Source: Ixodes scapularis
Lineage: Eukaryota > Arthropoda > Arachnida > Ixodida > Ixodidae
NCBI RefSeq assembly: GCF_016920785.2
Contig: NW_024609927.1
Coordinates: forward strand, 1,370,001-1,434,000
Length of the DNA stretch: 64,000 nt
Reading direction: 5' to 3'
Position numbers and translations under genes: made by a program. Below are positions 45,480 through 56,385 of this stretch, piece after piece (within the stretch, counting starts at the first letter, position 1; every line of letters starts with the position of its first letter). The notes under the pieces were generated by a model. The model saw only the letters and a program-made list of their open reading frames with translations, ran no database searches and had not been told where the DNA came from.

Positions 45480-46850
45480 GAGCGTGAGGTCAAGCTGTTC
45501 GTTTCCTTTCTGGAGTGGTTATTATTTGAGCTCGTTCTCGTTTCGCCCTTCTCACTTGGCCCTTCTCAGAACAACAATTCTCAAAAAGATCTTCTCTCTT
45601 GAACCTGGTGAATTTGGTCCTTTCCCGTTTCGTACTTCGCATTCCAACCCTCCTCATTTGGGCCCGTTCTCGTTTCGCCCTTCTCACCAGGCCCTTTTCA
45701 AAACAGCCATTCTGAAAAATATCTCGCTTTGACCCGTCGCACTTGATTTTTTCATACCAAAATCGTTATTTTGGGCGGTTAATATTAATAAATACATTGA
45801 TATATTTTGTGCGTGCGTGTGTGTGTGTGTGTTCCACGCTACAGGCATACTCTCTCTGCTAAGGATTTTAGCAGTGCGTTGAGATCGTAGTGAAAAGCTA
45901 GTAGCTGACAATAAAACAGACCAACGATTTATCGCAGCCAGATCATATTCCGAAACGTAACGTTTTTTGGCGTCTCTCGACTTGGGACAATGCCACCACT
46001 TCTATAATGCAGTGGTTCTCAAATGGGGGTCTGGAAAGGCATCCTAGGGGTCCGCGAAGCCCCGTCTCATCAGTCAAGCACAGCAATATTAGTTGTCTTT
46101 CTTCACGTTGTGAAGAAACGTTTTAATTTTCGGGTGAGTGCTCTCGTGTGTATGTCAATGAGATAAGTCTACTTCACACCAGCAATTAGTCATATTTGTT
46201 AATTAAATCATTATCATGATAGCCTATAACTTTCTATTATCCTCACCCCGAACGGGGTCCTCCATCATCTCCGCCTTTCTACAAGGGGTCCGCCAAACAT
46301 CAATGGTTCAGAACCACTACTATTATGTATGCTATTTCTGTTCAAACAAAGTTTCCAAATGAAATGCTCAACGTTTTTTTTTTTTTTTTTTTCGTTGGCT
46401 TAGAGGAAGGAAAGCAGGCGTCATTGCACGATTCTCAGTGCGTACCTCTACACGTAACATATATCTGATGGTATGTTTGAGGCCCAAGCAAGTTAAGGCT
46501 CATCAACAAAGCCGCGAAGGCATAACAACGTTAGAAGCATGCCGAACTAGTGCCATTCGGTCGTAGCGTGAAAGGGCGAAATGAGAGTGGGTCCAGTTGC
46601 GAAAAATACAATTTGGATCTTATGAGAAGGTTCAAGCAAGGCGGAAAAAAGAAGAATGGGACGAAATGCGCACGGTCAAAATGCGAATGGGACGTTTTTA
46701 GATAACGGGCAAAATGAGAATGGGCCCAGTCGCAAAAACCACGATTCGGATCTGATCAGAAGGTTCAAACGAGAAGGACCAAATGAGAATGCGACGAAAT
46801 GTGCCAGGTTCAAATGCGAATGAGACGTTTTGAGATACACCCTCCTTTCT
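45480..46850. mobile_element. Foldback element with tandem arrays at each end
   Basis: The left side (about 45500-45750) has two copies of a unit of about 130 bp with the core CTCGTTTCGCCCTTCTCAC. The right side (about 46565-46840) has two copies of a unit of about 140 bp whose complement is related (AAATGAGAATGGG, GAAGGTTCAA). Inverted arrays around a central region suggest a Foldback-type element. Boundaries are approximate. Confidence 0.55.
46010..46319. mobile_element. hAT-type MITE, 310 bp
   Basis: Starts CAGTGGTTCTCAAA and ends TTCAGAACCACTA. It is bracketed by CTATAATG (46002-46009) and CTATTATG (46320-46327), an 8-bp target duplication with one mismatch. Subterminal GGGGTC and GGGGTCCGCC motifs lie near both ends. 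The terminus and 8-bp duplication are typical of hAT elements. Confidence 0.8.
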
Positions 46851-47189
46851 GTATTTATGCCGTCGGGCTAAACTAGAGCCACTAAATAAGCTACACTTCA
46901 TACACAACTTGGTGATTAAAATGATGGTTCTCAGTTATCTGAAATCACAGGAAACGCTTTTCCGTCCTCTACAAATGTTTAAACAGTTCGGGACAAAGCA
47001 AAACAATTTTACGTGAGCTTCCTGACACCGAAACTAATGCTGAGGAAGTCGCACTTTTGAATCATGAAGTTCGGCAGTTGCGTTTGATTTGTTACTAACC
47101 TACAGGATGGCGGTGCCCACAACAATATCGGGGGAAAAAGTGCCGATACTCTACACGTAGCTCATTTTGTTTAGCTCTCAGGCTAAATC
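46851..47189. other. No gene seen
   Basis: Unassigned. Confidence 0.45.
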
Positions 47190-47690
47190 AAGTGCGATGG
47201 GTGATCGTTAGCCGAGTGTGTTGTAGCACTGCAGATCAGAGCACGTGGAGAAATGCGCAAGTGCGAGCTCCGTTCAAAGCACGGAGGTCACGCTGCAGAA
47301 CCTGTAGGGACTGAAGCCCCTCGATGTGTTTGCTTTGGTCTTTCAAGTAACGTCAAATGTGCCAGTGCAGGAAGCCCATGTCTCGAGTGGCCCTTGGAGG
47401 CAAATGGTGGCGCAGCACTAAAATGACTGGCCCTTGAAAGTGAATGGCGGCGGACCACCCGCTCGGGGCACGTGTCTTGCTCGTTTCCTCAACAAGGATT
47501 GGCGGCACTTGTAAAAAACGCCTTTATCAAGGGGCTTTATCAGAGACCCTGGGTTCAGTCGCCCATCTGCATCCTACTGTCGTGCGATCGTGTACTACAT
47601 ATACTGCGTAATGCACGTATAAGACCCCGAGCTAACAGTTGCACTGAACATTTTATAACCTTCAGCGGGTAACAATGACACCGTACGAAA
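47190..47690 (+). repeat. SINE-like sequence with tRNA-type head
   Basis: TTAGCCGAGTGTGTTGTAGCAC (about 47209-47230) resembles the A-box half of a Leu/Ser-type tRNA and is like the heads at 55563 and 56330. Downstream blocks GGGTTCAGTCGCC and ATAAGACCCCGAGCTAACAG parallel GGTACGATCCCCAC and TTAAAGACCCCGGGAAAGCAG at 55980-56080. The 66-codon frame here is not coding. Confidence 0.5.
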
Positions 47691-48367
47691 CTGCTGCTGT
47701 CTACAAAACTAACGACTAATTTTCAATGCGGCGTTAGATTGCATTTTTAATGTGTATTTGGGTGTTCGCGTTTTTTTTTTGTCTGCATCTTTGATTATGC
47801 GGCTCTTACTTATGATGAAACAAAGTATAGTTGTTGGACTTCTGGAAAAATATTATAGAACTAAGAATATGGCACGAGAATTCAAAAGACAAAAAGAAAA
47901 AACACACACATAGGCGGACTTGATAAAAATAATAGAAATAATAGAATTGATTATAATTGTATTTTCAAAGGTTTGAGTGCACCAAAAGCTATAAAAGCGA
48001 GCTCGATGCTTTGGATGGTGCGCTTGTTCACTGGAAGTGTAGTTCAGGGCAGTACGCTCGCACTTGTATGTTCCGCTTCGCTCGCAGGAGAAACCCAAAT
48101 ACTTTACTGGTAATGTATTTAGTGAAACAAAGCATACCTTCTCTATATGTGCAATGCCCTCAGTTTTCGCATGATAACGCGCTTGTTTATCCTTATTGTT
48201 TTCCTTTCCCCCTGCGATTCAGTTCGTTCTTTTTGTGTGCTACATGCAGTAGAGACCAAGGTGACCCAGGAGCATTCCATTTCGCGGATTGTAAAACAAT
48301 AACTATGCAACTTGCCAAGTGTGCCACAATCGATACAACATATTCTAAGCTTCACATGTGACAAGCT
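47691..48367. other. No gene seen
   Basis: A 134-codon plus frame (47957-48361) is cysteine-containing but matches no family I know. An antisense frame of 92 codons overlaps it. Confidence 0.4.
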
Positions 48368-48969
48368 GTAAAGTTGGGCGAGTTGGTTGATGGTCATATT
48401 TAATGGGTTAAAACAGCGCAAAAAGTCGAAGGAGAAGTAAAAGGAAACACACAGACAAAGCGCTGACTTACACTGAAATTTTATTATTCTGCGCCATTCA
48501 GCAAGTAGACGAGATAAAGATACATTCTATCGACCGGATAACACATCATCTTCCCATCAAGCCGACACGTGGCTACACGTATTTACCCCCCTTTCTGATA
48601 AAATTCATCTCATCACTAACCAGGCCAAGTGACGGAACACTTATGCACATGCCCTCGTCATGGTTGGCAATAAAAAAAAGTTTCATCAATCTCCCGGACA
48701 TACTTAGTTTTATGTCGGGCTAAAATCTAAATTTCCTTACACATTAGAGAGCATACAGATTAGTAACAGTAGACGGCTAAGTTGCCAGACGGGGAGGAGC
48801 GTAAGGACAGAGAATGTTCCCTCCCCCGGTAATTAACACATCTTCCCGTCTGCCCATTCTAAAACCTTTCAACAGGACAACGGAATTAGGTACACCACCG
48901 CACATGCGCACGCGATAAAACGGTTGCGGTGCTTAACTTGACATTGTGTGCCCGCGCGACCGCCTCGAT

Positions 48970-49529
48970 TCACGGCTGCACCCAGCCACCCCAACTTAGC
49001 TGCAGCTGAAACACAACTGACACGTTGTACGTACTTTCAATTTTCTTGACGCTGTGAGTCGCCTTGTGCATATACGGCAAGACTACAGGTCTCACCGTTT
49101 GTTTTTGCCTTGCCTCAGTACTAGCAGGCCCTCTAAACACCTTCACCAACGATTCCACGACGCCCATGACAACTCCTAAAGGTAAGCCAGCATTTGAGAA
49201 CCTTTTGACTTGGAATAAAAAAACTGTCCCAAGACCTATGGTGGCACGACTTAAACAAAGCGGTGCGGAGACTGGACAGTGGAATGGCTCTTTTCACTGC
49301 CTTAGAGTGCGCGGATTCATGCACTAGGAGCCCTTTCTCATACCTAGGCTCATAGGCCCAACACAAATGCGAGGGCTCACATCGAAGATTGAGATCTAAT
49401 AATTGTAGGGCACACTCAGAAGTGGTGTCAGACTTAAACTTTAGTCGCGGAGAACGCTTGCCCGAGTAAACATTCTTGTTTGTCAAGAACAATTGTGATT
49501 GTATGAAATCACCTGGGAAAAACTCACCC
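48970..49529 (-). pseudogene. Penelope RT end and linker, frameshifted
   Basis: From 49529 the frame reads PGDFIQSQLFLTNKNVYSG, then LQLLDLNLRC and KGLLVHESAHSKAVKRAI. These parallel LQFLDLRLEF and KDLLPYDSSHSKLVKRSI of the copy at 36.3-37.4 kb. A further frame (48970-49167) carries VESLVKVFRG and VVLPYMHKATHSVKK. At least two frameshifts; catalytic parts are absent. Confidence 0.75.
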
Positions 49530-49532
49530 TAA

Positions 49533-50306
49533 AGTCCACACGATGCATCTTTTAAGCGCGCAACAGTTTCGCGACACTCAAGTTTCGCGAAATGTGCTCG
49601 TTCACACATACCGCTTCAAGTGCAACAACGATGACGTTTAGACGTGCGAAAATAGTTTGGGTGTTGACCATAAAGTGGCGCTTCAGTTGAAAGCCAACAT
49701 CATAATCAGCACCATTAGCCATTCAGCGTCGTGTTCTCCATCTCCCGCCACATTCTAAAAACCGCCAGCACCGCCGGCAGCTCCGCCGCCGCTGGTTCGA
49801 ACACTCCTTCGTCCCCGCACCGTCCCGTTTTCGGCACGGCGCTCACGGCGCTTTCGCCGGGACGGGGCGAGACGCCGGCTGTGTGAATGAGGCCTAATTG
49901 TCTTCGTCCATCGCTGGATTTTTTTTTCGATATGTTACTCACTTTTCCTTCAGTGGTGCTTGACGTGCTTGCGGAAGCCCCGGCAGTATCCATCGTTCGT
50001 GGTTTCGGTTTTTTTCGGATTTGGCTCGGCTACAACACCGGCAGTGAAGTGGTCTTCTCAAACAGCTCGCTCCCCCCTCAAAGGCCACGTGAGAGCGTTT
50101 CTGAGCGGCCATTGGCAGCGCCCTCAGAGTGATTGATAGGACTCGGCAAAGTTTCAGCAAAAGCTCGCTCCAGAAGCGAAGTGTGCGCTCAACTTTTTTT
50201 AGATGCGCGCGTCCTTTTCGCACTCGTTCATACGGCGCAACCATTTCGCGAAACTACGTTTCGCGACACTAGATGCGCGAGAAAAATGCATCGTGTGAAC
50301 GGGCCT
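49533..50306. mobile_element. Foldback MITE inserted in the Penelope copy
   Basis: The left end AAAGTCCACACGATGCATC and right end GCATCGTGTGAACGGGCCT are inverted, as are TTTCGCGACACT and AGTGTCGCGAAA behind them. A TA flanks each side. Interior frames (49715-50244) are overlapping and unrecognised. Confidence 0.75.
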
Positions 50307-50483
50307 TAAGCTCGCCACCGTTGGCATGCAGTGAATACTCATCATCGGCGCCGAGATAATAGGTAGCTGCCAGCAGGTGGAGTTTTTCTATCAATTCAGA
50401 GTTAGATTGTTTCCTTCTTTTTGTTGTAAGCAATAAAAAAACAACTCCCACCAAATCAGATGGTAATAAAGTACTATGAACAC

Positions 50484-52434
50484 TAGGGGTGTGCGAACAT
50501 TAATATTTTCGAATACGAATCGAATACGAATAGTTAGCTTCGAATATCGAATCAAGTATCGAATAGTCAAAGGCAGGTGCATTTATTCACAGCATTTTTA
50601 TTTTCACATGAGGGAACTGCAGTTGACATTTTTTTTTTATTTTTAAACTGCAGGTGATTTTTCTGCATGACAATTTGTAATCTGTGAAACTAGAATTTTC
50701 GCGGCACTGGTGTTAACGAGAATAAAAACACAAAAACGAAAATTCTAGTTGCAGGGAAGATTACAAGTTGTCATGCAGAAAAATCGACTGCCGAACATGG
50801 TCAGGTAGGAGGCGCTCCCTTCGAGCGTAAACTACGCCTCCAGCCACAGAGAAAATCTCTCTCACTCGGCACGGACGTGGCAGGCATTGCCAAGTATTTT
50901 ATGCTAAGCTTCGCCAAACTCGAATATATTAAGTACCCGACAGTTCGGCACCACCCACACGGATCACTCTCTCTTTAGCAGTGCCTCCACCGCATACGCT
51001 GCATCTTTCCATTCTGAACCTGAAAGCAATTTGCTTACCATTGCACTTTTGGCTTAGTGGTCAAATGCTTGCCAAACATCTGCTGGCGGTTTTGAGCCTA
51101 GTTGCTTTTGTGACTGTTCACAGCACTGTGACGGGTAGCCATGTGTCGAGTGTTCACTGTGGTGTGAACCGCTTCATCGTGAATTTACAAGTGAGAAGAT
51201 TGCAGGTGCAGCTTATAACTTTCGCTGGCGCGCGATGTCCACATGTCGCTGTTGAAGGCAACAGCGGTAGTCCTGCCTTTAGAGACACTGTTGAGCTCTG
51301 ATTTCACCTTCTTTCGGGTGTCGTCATACATTCGTAGCACAAGGGCGCACGAGAGGATAGAGCACGATGGTAGGCGATAGATGGGAACGGCTTCTGTGAG
51401 ACGTTCTTTGAAGCCGCGGTCTTCCACAATACTGTAAGGCTCCAGTGTAAATGAAGCGCCACCACGGCGGCCCCCTTGCTATTTAGCGCTCGCACCCTCT
51501 TTTCAAGCTGGCTTCGTGCGGCGCACGAAGTCTGTCAGCGTCGGTTGATCTTTTCCTGGCGTACCAGTGGTAATCCCACGATACTCTTTCAACAACGCAG
51601 GATGCATACTTTGAGATGATTGACACGGGGCGTTCTCGTACCTCTGGGCGTTTTAAGCGTTGACTCGCATGCCGTACATTCCGCCATCGATGCCTGAATC
51701 CTTGAAAATATTTCCAAACAGCGCTCCTCTCTCTTTGTTTTGGTGCCGTTCCCCGTTCGTTCATCCGATTCGCAGACGGTTCCCCGGAATCACCTCCATC
51801 CGCCATAACACGGGTGTGCGAACGCTGAAGTGAGCACAGTTTAAAAAGTCAGGAGTCGCAAGGGAGCAGAAACTCGCAAAGTACACCGACGCAAACCTCC
51901 TTGCACCGACGCCACCAGTTTAGTTTGAAGGGTTTGAAGCGGCCATGCAGCTATGTCGCGGTCAATGGGCCTTGCTTACCGAAATTGAAACCGAAAGCAA
52001 AACTTATCCTTGTAAATACGTGTTATCTACCGGCACCGCCGGCAGGTGGACTAAGCAGCCGATGCCGCGAGAATCGTGACAATCGCGTGCTAGCTAGAGC
52101 TCGGGCACTTGCTCCTGTACCGAGAACCGCGATGGACGCACCGTGCACACCTGTATTTATCAATTAATTAATAAATACAAGCTTTACTGTCAGCTTTAGA
52201 GTGTGGACGGTGCGTCCATCGCAGTTCTCGGGCCAGGAACAAGTGCCTGAGCTGTCGCTAGCACGCGATTGTCACGAGGCTCGCGGCATCGGCTGCTTAG
52301 TCCGCCTAATTTCAAATATTCGAGTTACGACGAATATTCGAAAAATACCAAAGGATTGGTTTACGAATCGAATACGAATATTAAGTGTATAGTATTCCAT
52401 TCGTATTCGAACTTTCGAATATTCGCCCAGCCCT
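50484..52434 (-). mobile_element. hAT transposon, decayed
   Basis: Ends TAGGGGTGTGCGAA and TTCGCCCAGCCCTA are inverted copies. Both subterminal regions are full of TTCGAATACGAATCGAATA motifs. Between them lie hAT transposase remnants on the minus strand. Candidate 8-bp flanks ATGAACAC and ATGCTCAG agree only partly. A 105-bp inverted repeat (52036-52142 with 52209-52308) lies upstream of the coding part. Confidence 0.75.
50790..51806 (-). pseudogene. hAT transposase (BED-type), broken
   Basis: From 51806 a start MADGGDSGEP is followed by RSAVWKYFQ, the first half of a BED-like zinc finger whose cysteines are no longer recognisable. Then come a SIVEDRGFKERL block and AVAFNSDMWTSRASESY (about 51220-51270), the hAT catalytic-domain block around a conserved aspartate. 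The dimerisation signature YLAMPATSVPSERDF lies near 50850-50895. Most of the region between 51185 and 50900 is deleted or scrambled, and several stops occur. Confidence 0.8.
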
Positions 52435-52712
52435 AATGCTCAGTCAAACATAACAAGCTGAGCAGTATATGTGTACCAGCTTTAGCTTTTGATGCAACCT
52501 TAACTTTCAATACGCTCAACGCTAGTGTAAAATGTAGGGTGGTTTCAGTCTTAATCAAGCTTACCGTGTGCGTGCTTACACTGTATTTTATAAAACGTCA
52601 AACTCGACCCGTTTGCATCTTTTTTCATTTTTGCACACCACAACTTGCGTCCATAAATAACCAAATTAAGACTGGCACAGGATGGCACAAAAAAAAAATT
52701 ACAGGTTATTTT

Positions 52713-53088
52713 TTTCCGCAAAAATAAACTACGCATCGTCTGACCTTCATTCTCCGCCCAAAGGTAGCGCTATGTCACAACCAGATGAAAACGTTTCATC
52801 GCGAACGGACACCTTATTCATAAGTTGTAAGTGATTCTCTGAAGATTTCAATTGGAAAATGGAGCCCATTTTGCCCCTTTTCGGCTTCTGGTGCCATAGA
52901 ACCCCATGCATTCGAAAACTCCGTCGGCCGCCATTTTCCAATTAACTTTTCAGAAAATCACCTATAACTTTTGAAGATAAGGTTTTGGATCGGGCTGAAA
53001 CTTTGACATCTGGTTGTGAAATCAAGCGCTACCTTTTGGGCGGAGAATGAGCGTTCGGCGATGCCTAGTTTGTTCTTGCGGTAAAAAA
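52713..53088. mobile_element. Foldback MITE, about 375 bp
   Basis: GCATCG...CATTCTCCGCCCAAA.GGTAGCGCT (left, 52732-52770) pairs with AGCGCTACC...GGGCGGAGAATG...CGATGC (right, about 53028-53065). The outer ends continue the match less well. ATTTTCCAATT and AATTGGAAAAT lie inside. Confidence 0.7.
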
Positions 53089-54387
53089 AAAAAAAAAAAA
53101 CTGTATTTTTTTTGTACTCAGAATTTTTGTCTGGCCAGTCATTGCATTTATCACTAAATTCGCATTAAAATTAATTCTCATCATTTATATTGCGAGGAGT
53201 TAATTTTTAACCTCGGCGTTTCTTTTTTTTTTTTTATAATGACTCCCGCACCAGTCCTACTTTGGGTTTACCAAACCCAACATCTAAACCTGAGTGTAAT
53301 TTTTGTGTTTTTCAATTCCGTGGTTTTGGTCAAAACAAACACCCGGCTACATAAATGAGACACCTGACCGCCCAAAAAATGTATATTTATTTCTAGGTAG
53401 TTAGTTACTCAAGCTAGAATTTTTGATACCCAAATTTATCACGTCATCACGTTTTCCTGGAAATCCACAAAGAGCCAAACACATGCACGACAAAAGGGCC
53501 GGCCCGTCATATTGCCGCCCGCAAAGCCGAGAAAGCAACGCTCGGTCACGGACTTCTGGAGGATTCGCGTTCATTCTTGCCCCAGACGTAACTTTTCGCC
53601 CTCCTTTCTTGCTCTCGAAAGTGCCATTTCATCCTCGCCCCGAGCGTGCGACGCCCGAACCTTCTTTGCCAAACTTTCGAGATGGTGACTCAGTGTAGAT
53701 AAGCAGCTGCCAGCGACCTTGTCGAGTCAGCCTCGCTCTCGCTCTCTGTTGCGCTACCGAATCGCCGCCTGCTTTTCTGCTGCTTCGACGCTCCTTCTTT
53801 GCTATTTTTTGTTTGGCACAAGTTCGCCGATGAAACCCTTATTTTTCAGATTACTGTTCGTCCTCTCGTCGCCTTCATTCGTGTCAATATAAATCTGATC
53901 ACATTGAAATGCGTAATTTTCCTCTGAAATCTCCGATAACTGCACGCAGGCAATTTTATATTTTTCAACGCGTCGGCGGTTGTGTTGTGCATGTGTCTCG
54001 CCATTTGGCTCAGGACGATTTTCGCATTTTGTTCTGCCCACATTTGCTGGAGACGTGAGCTCGGAGCGTAGACAACTGGCACGAGAACTGGCGCAGCCGT
54101 GTGCGTTCTGAAGAAAGCTCGTGCACAAAAAAACAAACGAAAAAACAAGCAAGACACCAGGGATATCAAATTGAGTATATAGAAAAATATCCCACTGTAT
54201 CGAAGCGCAACCACACACGATTTCTCGCACTGATGTACAGGCCTGAAAGGCGATCCACCGCCATCTGTTGGTTCAGAATCACACTAACCAAGAGTGGGGT
54301 TGCACCTTAAGGGGGATTGAACCGCTATTTATTTGTACCCTTCTCCTCCTAGATGGCGCAGACCTTTTCCGCAAATATACATATATA
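53089..54387. other. No recognised gene
   Basis: A 142-codon minus frame (53802-54230) has a hydrophobic stretch near residues 20-45 but no known domain, and a competing frame overlaps it. Promoter-like or exon features are not convincing. Confidence 0.4.
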
Positions 54388-55204
54388 CAGTCGGGAGCAA
54401 AAGTTTGCGGGGCACCAGAGCACGTGCCGAAATGCATCGCCGCGCCGTGCAACGGCGCGCCGCCGCATTAAAAAGCCGCGCTTTGCGCATGCGCGCCCTT
54501 CGTGCTGGCAGTCATGTATCTTTCGCTCGTTTCTGTCCGACTCACTCCTGATACCCGGAGTCGGCGCCAGGGGCGCAAGTTGCCGTTTCGCTGGCTGCGC
54601 TGGCTGTCATGCCTGGCGTCCTCTTCAGCCGCCACAGCAGCCGCACTGGGTGACGGAGCGAACGGTTAACCCTAGGGTGCCTTCATGTGCGCTCTGCTTA
54701 GGGTGGTGGCATCTCGCCATTTTGTCACACACGTTTATTTTTATTTTTTGTTCAGAAGCGCGTGAAAGAGCGTGTCCCTGCACGCGTTTGTGGCGCTGAC
54801 TGTGCTATGGCGACATTTTGTTTTCGTCGATTTCCTTGTATTTTTCCCGTGAGCGCGTGCTGTCGGCATGTGGTACTACAAAGGGTGGCATCACCCTAAA
54901 CAGAAGGACATTGAGGAACCCTAGTTAACCCCCTCCCCTTCCCTACGCGAGCTCCGTGACAAAGCGCGGCGGCTGAAGCAGACGCGCAGCATGACAGCCA
55001 GCGAAGCGCTAACTCGCGCCCCTGGCGCCGACTCCTGTTATCAGGAGTGCGTCGGAGAGAAACGAGTGACAGAGACATTAACGCGAACATGAAAGGCGCG
55101 CATGCGCAAAGCGCGTCTCCTTAATGCGGCGGCGCGCCGTCCGACGGCGCGGCGATGCATTTCGGCACGCGCTCCCGTGCCCCGCAAAATTTTGCTCCCG
55201 ACTG
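54388..55204. mobile_element. Tc1/mariner-type foldback MITE, 817 bp
   Basis: CAGTCGGGAGCAAAA at the left and TTTTGCTCCCGACTG at the right are exact complements, each bordered by TA (54386-54387, 55205-55206). Arms of about 240 bp continue with GCGCGCCGCCGCATTAA, GCGCATGCGCGCC, GGCGCCAGGGGCGC and CTGTCATG blocks. Interior frames are mirror artefacts. No transposase. Confidence 0.85.
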
Positions 55205-55424
55205 TACATACAAAAAGCGAGTTGCATGCTCGCAGCTGCGCATGCAGGTCGGGCGCTCGAGGTGGGCTCGGGCCACGTGCTGTTTACCGCCGATCTCGAG
55301 CTAGATCTTCGCTCTGCGTCCCCCCTGGCTACTGCCTACCGCCAACCATTAATTGTTGTGGAAACGCGCAAGACACGTTCGAGGAGCGGGTGCTCCGCTG
55401 CCGGTCGCTTCCAAGGGTCGCTTA

Positions 55425-55640
55425 TTTCAGTACTGCGCCGACAACGGCTTCCAAGGGCACTTGACGCCACTTGCAAGACAAACGGAATCATATCGAAGGG
55501 CTTCAGTCCAGACAGATAAAGAGGGGTCGGTGGCCAAGTGCAATAAAGAAAAATAAAGGGATCGGTAGCCGAGTGTGCTAGAGCACACCAGCTCGGAGCA
55601 CGTGAAGCGAAAGTTCGCGCTGTGTTGGCGACGTGCGCGA
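55425..55640 (+). repeat. tRNA-headed repeat, copy 1
   Basis: GACGCCACTTGCAAGACAAACG, then CCAGACAGATAAAGAG, then CAATAAAGAAA and GGATCGGTAGCCGAGTGTGC. Nearly the same order recurs at 56205-56350. The GTAGCCGAGTG head resembles a Leu/Ser-type tRNA A-box. Confidence 0.65.
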
Positions 55641-56204
55641 CCGAAAGCGTTGCTGTGGTCGGCCTTCCACGATTGGCCCAAAAGCTGACTATGACGTCGG
55701 GAAGGGTACACCATCGACGGAAATAAGAGGAATGAAAGAACTTTAATTTCGACGGTGTTGGCAGTGTTGCTTTGAGAGCGCAATGATTTCAGGCTTCCAC
55801 CATGCTATTTACAAACACCATCGAACTTGTTGTTCGCAAGGTAATGACGTCACAAGGGGGAACCATAGGAGGGCGCCACCAAAACATCTCGCCGCTAATA
55901 ACCCAGGGCACGGCCGGACTGGAAGAGCGCGCTCTCTAAAGCACGCGCTTCTAGTCTGGCCGTGCCCCGGAATCCCTCGGTACGATCCCCACCCTTGCCC
56001 GTTTCGATCTGAATGAGCATCGTACCGGCGTGGGGTCGTGTATTACTACTGCGTGGTGCAGGTTAAAGACCCCGGGAAAGCAGTTGTACTGCACTGGCTA
56101 AATTGCTCATCTACAGCTGGGAGACATGTCACCCGTTGAGGCAGACCAAGTTCTAGGCTGTATAAATATACACAAAATTCCAAGGGCCGCTCGAGACATG
56201 GGCC
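55641..56204 (+). repeat. SINE-like body between duplicated heads
   Basis: Contains GGTACGATCCCCAC (B-box-like) and TTAAAGACCCCGGG, paralleling the 47.2-47.7 kb repeat. GGGCACGGCC...AGAGCGCGC and its complement form a local inverted repeat (about 55908-55972). Confidence 0.5.
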
Positions 56205-56385
56205 TCGTGCACTGGCGCATTTGACGCCACTTGCAAGACAAACGCAAACAGATTGAAGGGCTTTGGTCCAGACAGATAAAGAGAGATCGGTGGACGAGTG
56301 CAATAAAGAAAAGAATAAGGATCGGTGGCCGAGTGTGCTAGAGCACCTAGAGCCACTCTATATGGCAGCGTAGCTGCCAGAGTAG
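56205..56385 (+). repeat. tRNA-headed repeat, copy 2
   Basis: Second copy of 55425-55640, ending GGTGGCCGAGTGTGCTAGAGCAC, directly before the large foldback. Confidence 0.65.

Larger units (their letters stand above)
48368..50460 (-). mobile_element. Penelope-like element, decayed, interrupted by a MITE
   Basis: The 3' end on the minus strand lies at about 48368 (layout GGGCGAGTTGG ... AACAGCGC ... AGCGCTGACTTACACTGAAATTTTA). A degraded GIY-YIG end (GRMGRRCVN, about 48840-48870) and the linker/RT end (48970-49529) follow. The MITE at 49533-50306 then intervenes. DNA beyond it (50310-50460) may be more of the same element, but I could not place it in the family. Confidence 0.7.

Noticed and set aside
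53802..54230. 142-codon minus frame with a hydrophobic stretch
   Set aside because: A competing frame of similar length overlaps it; no known family, splice context or conserved motif.
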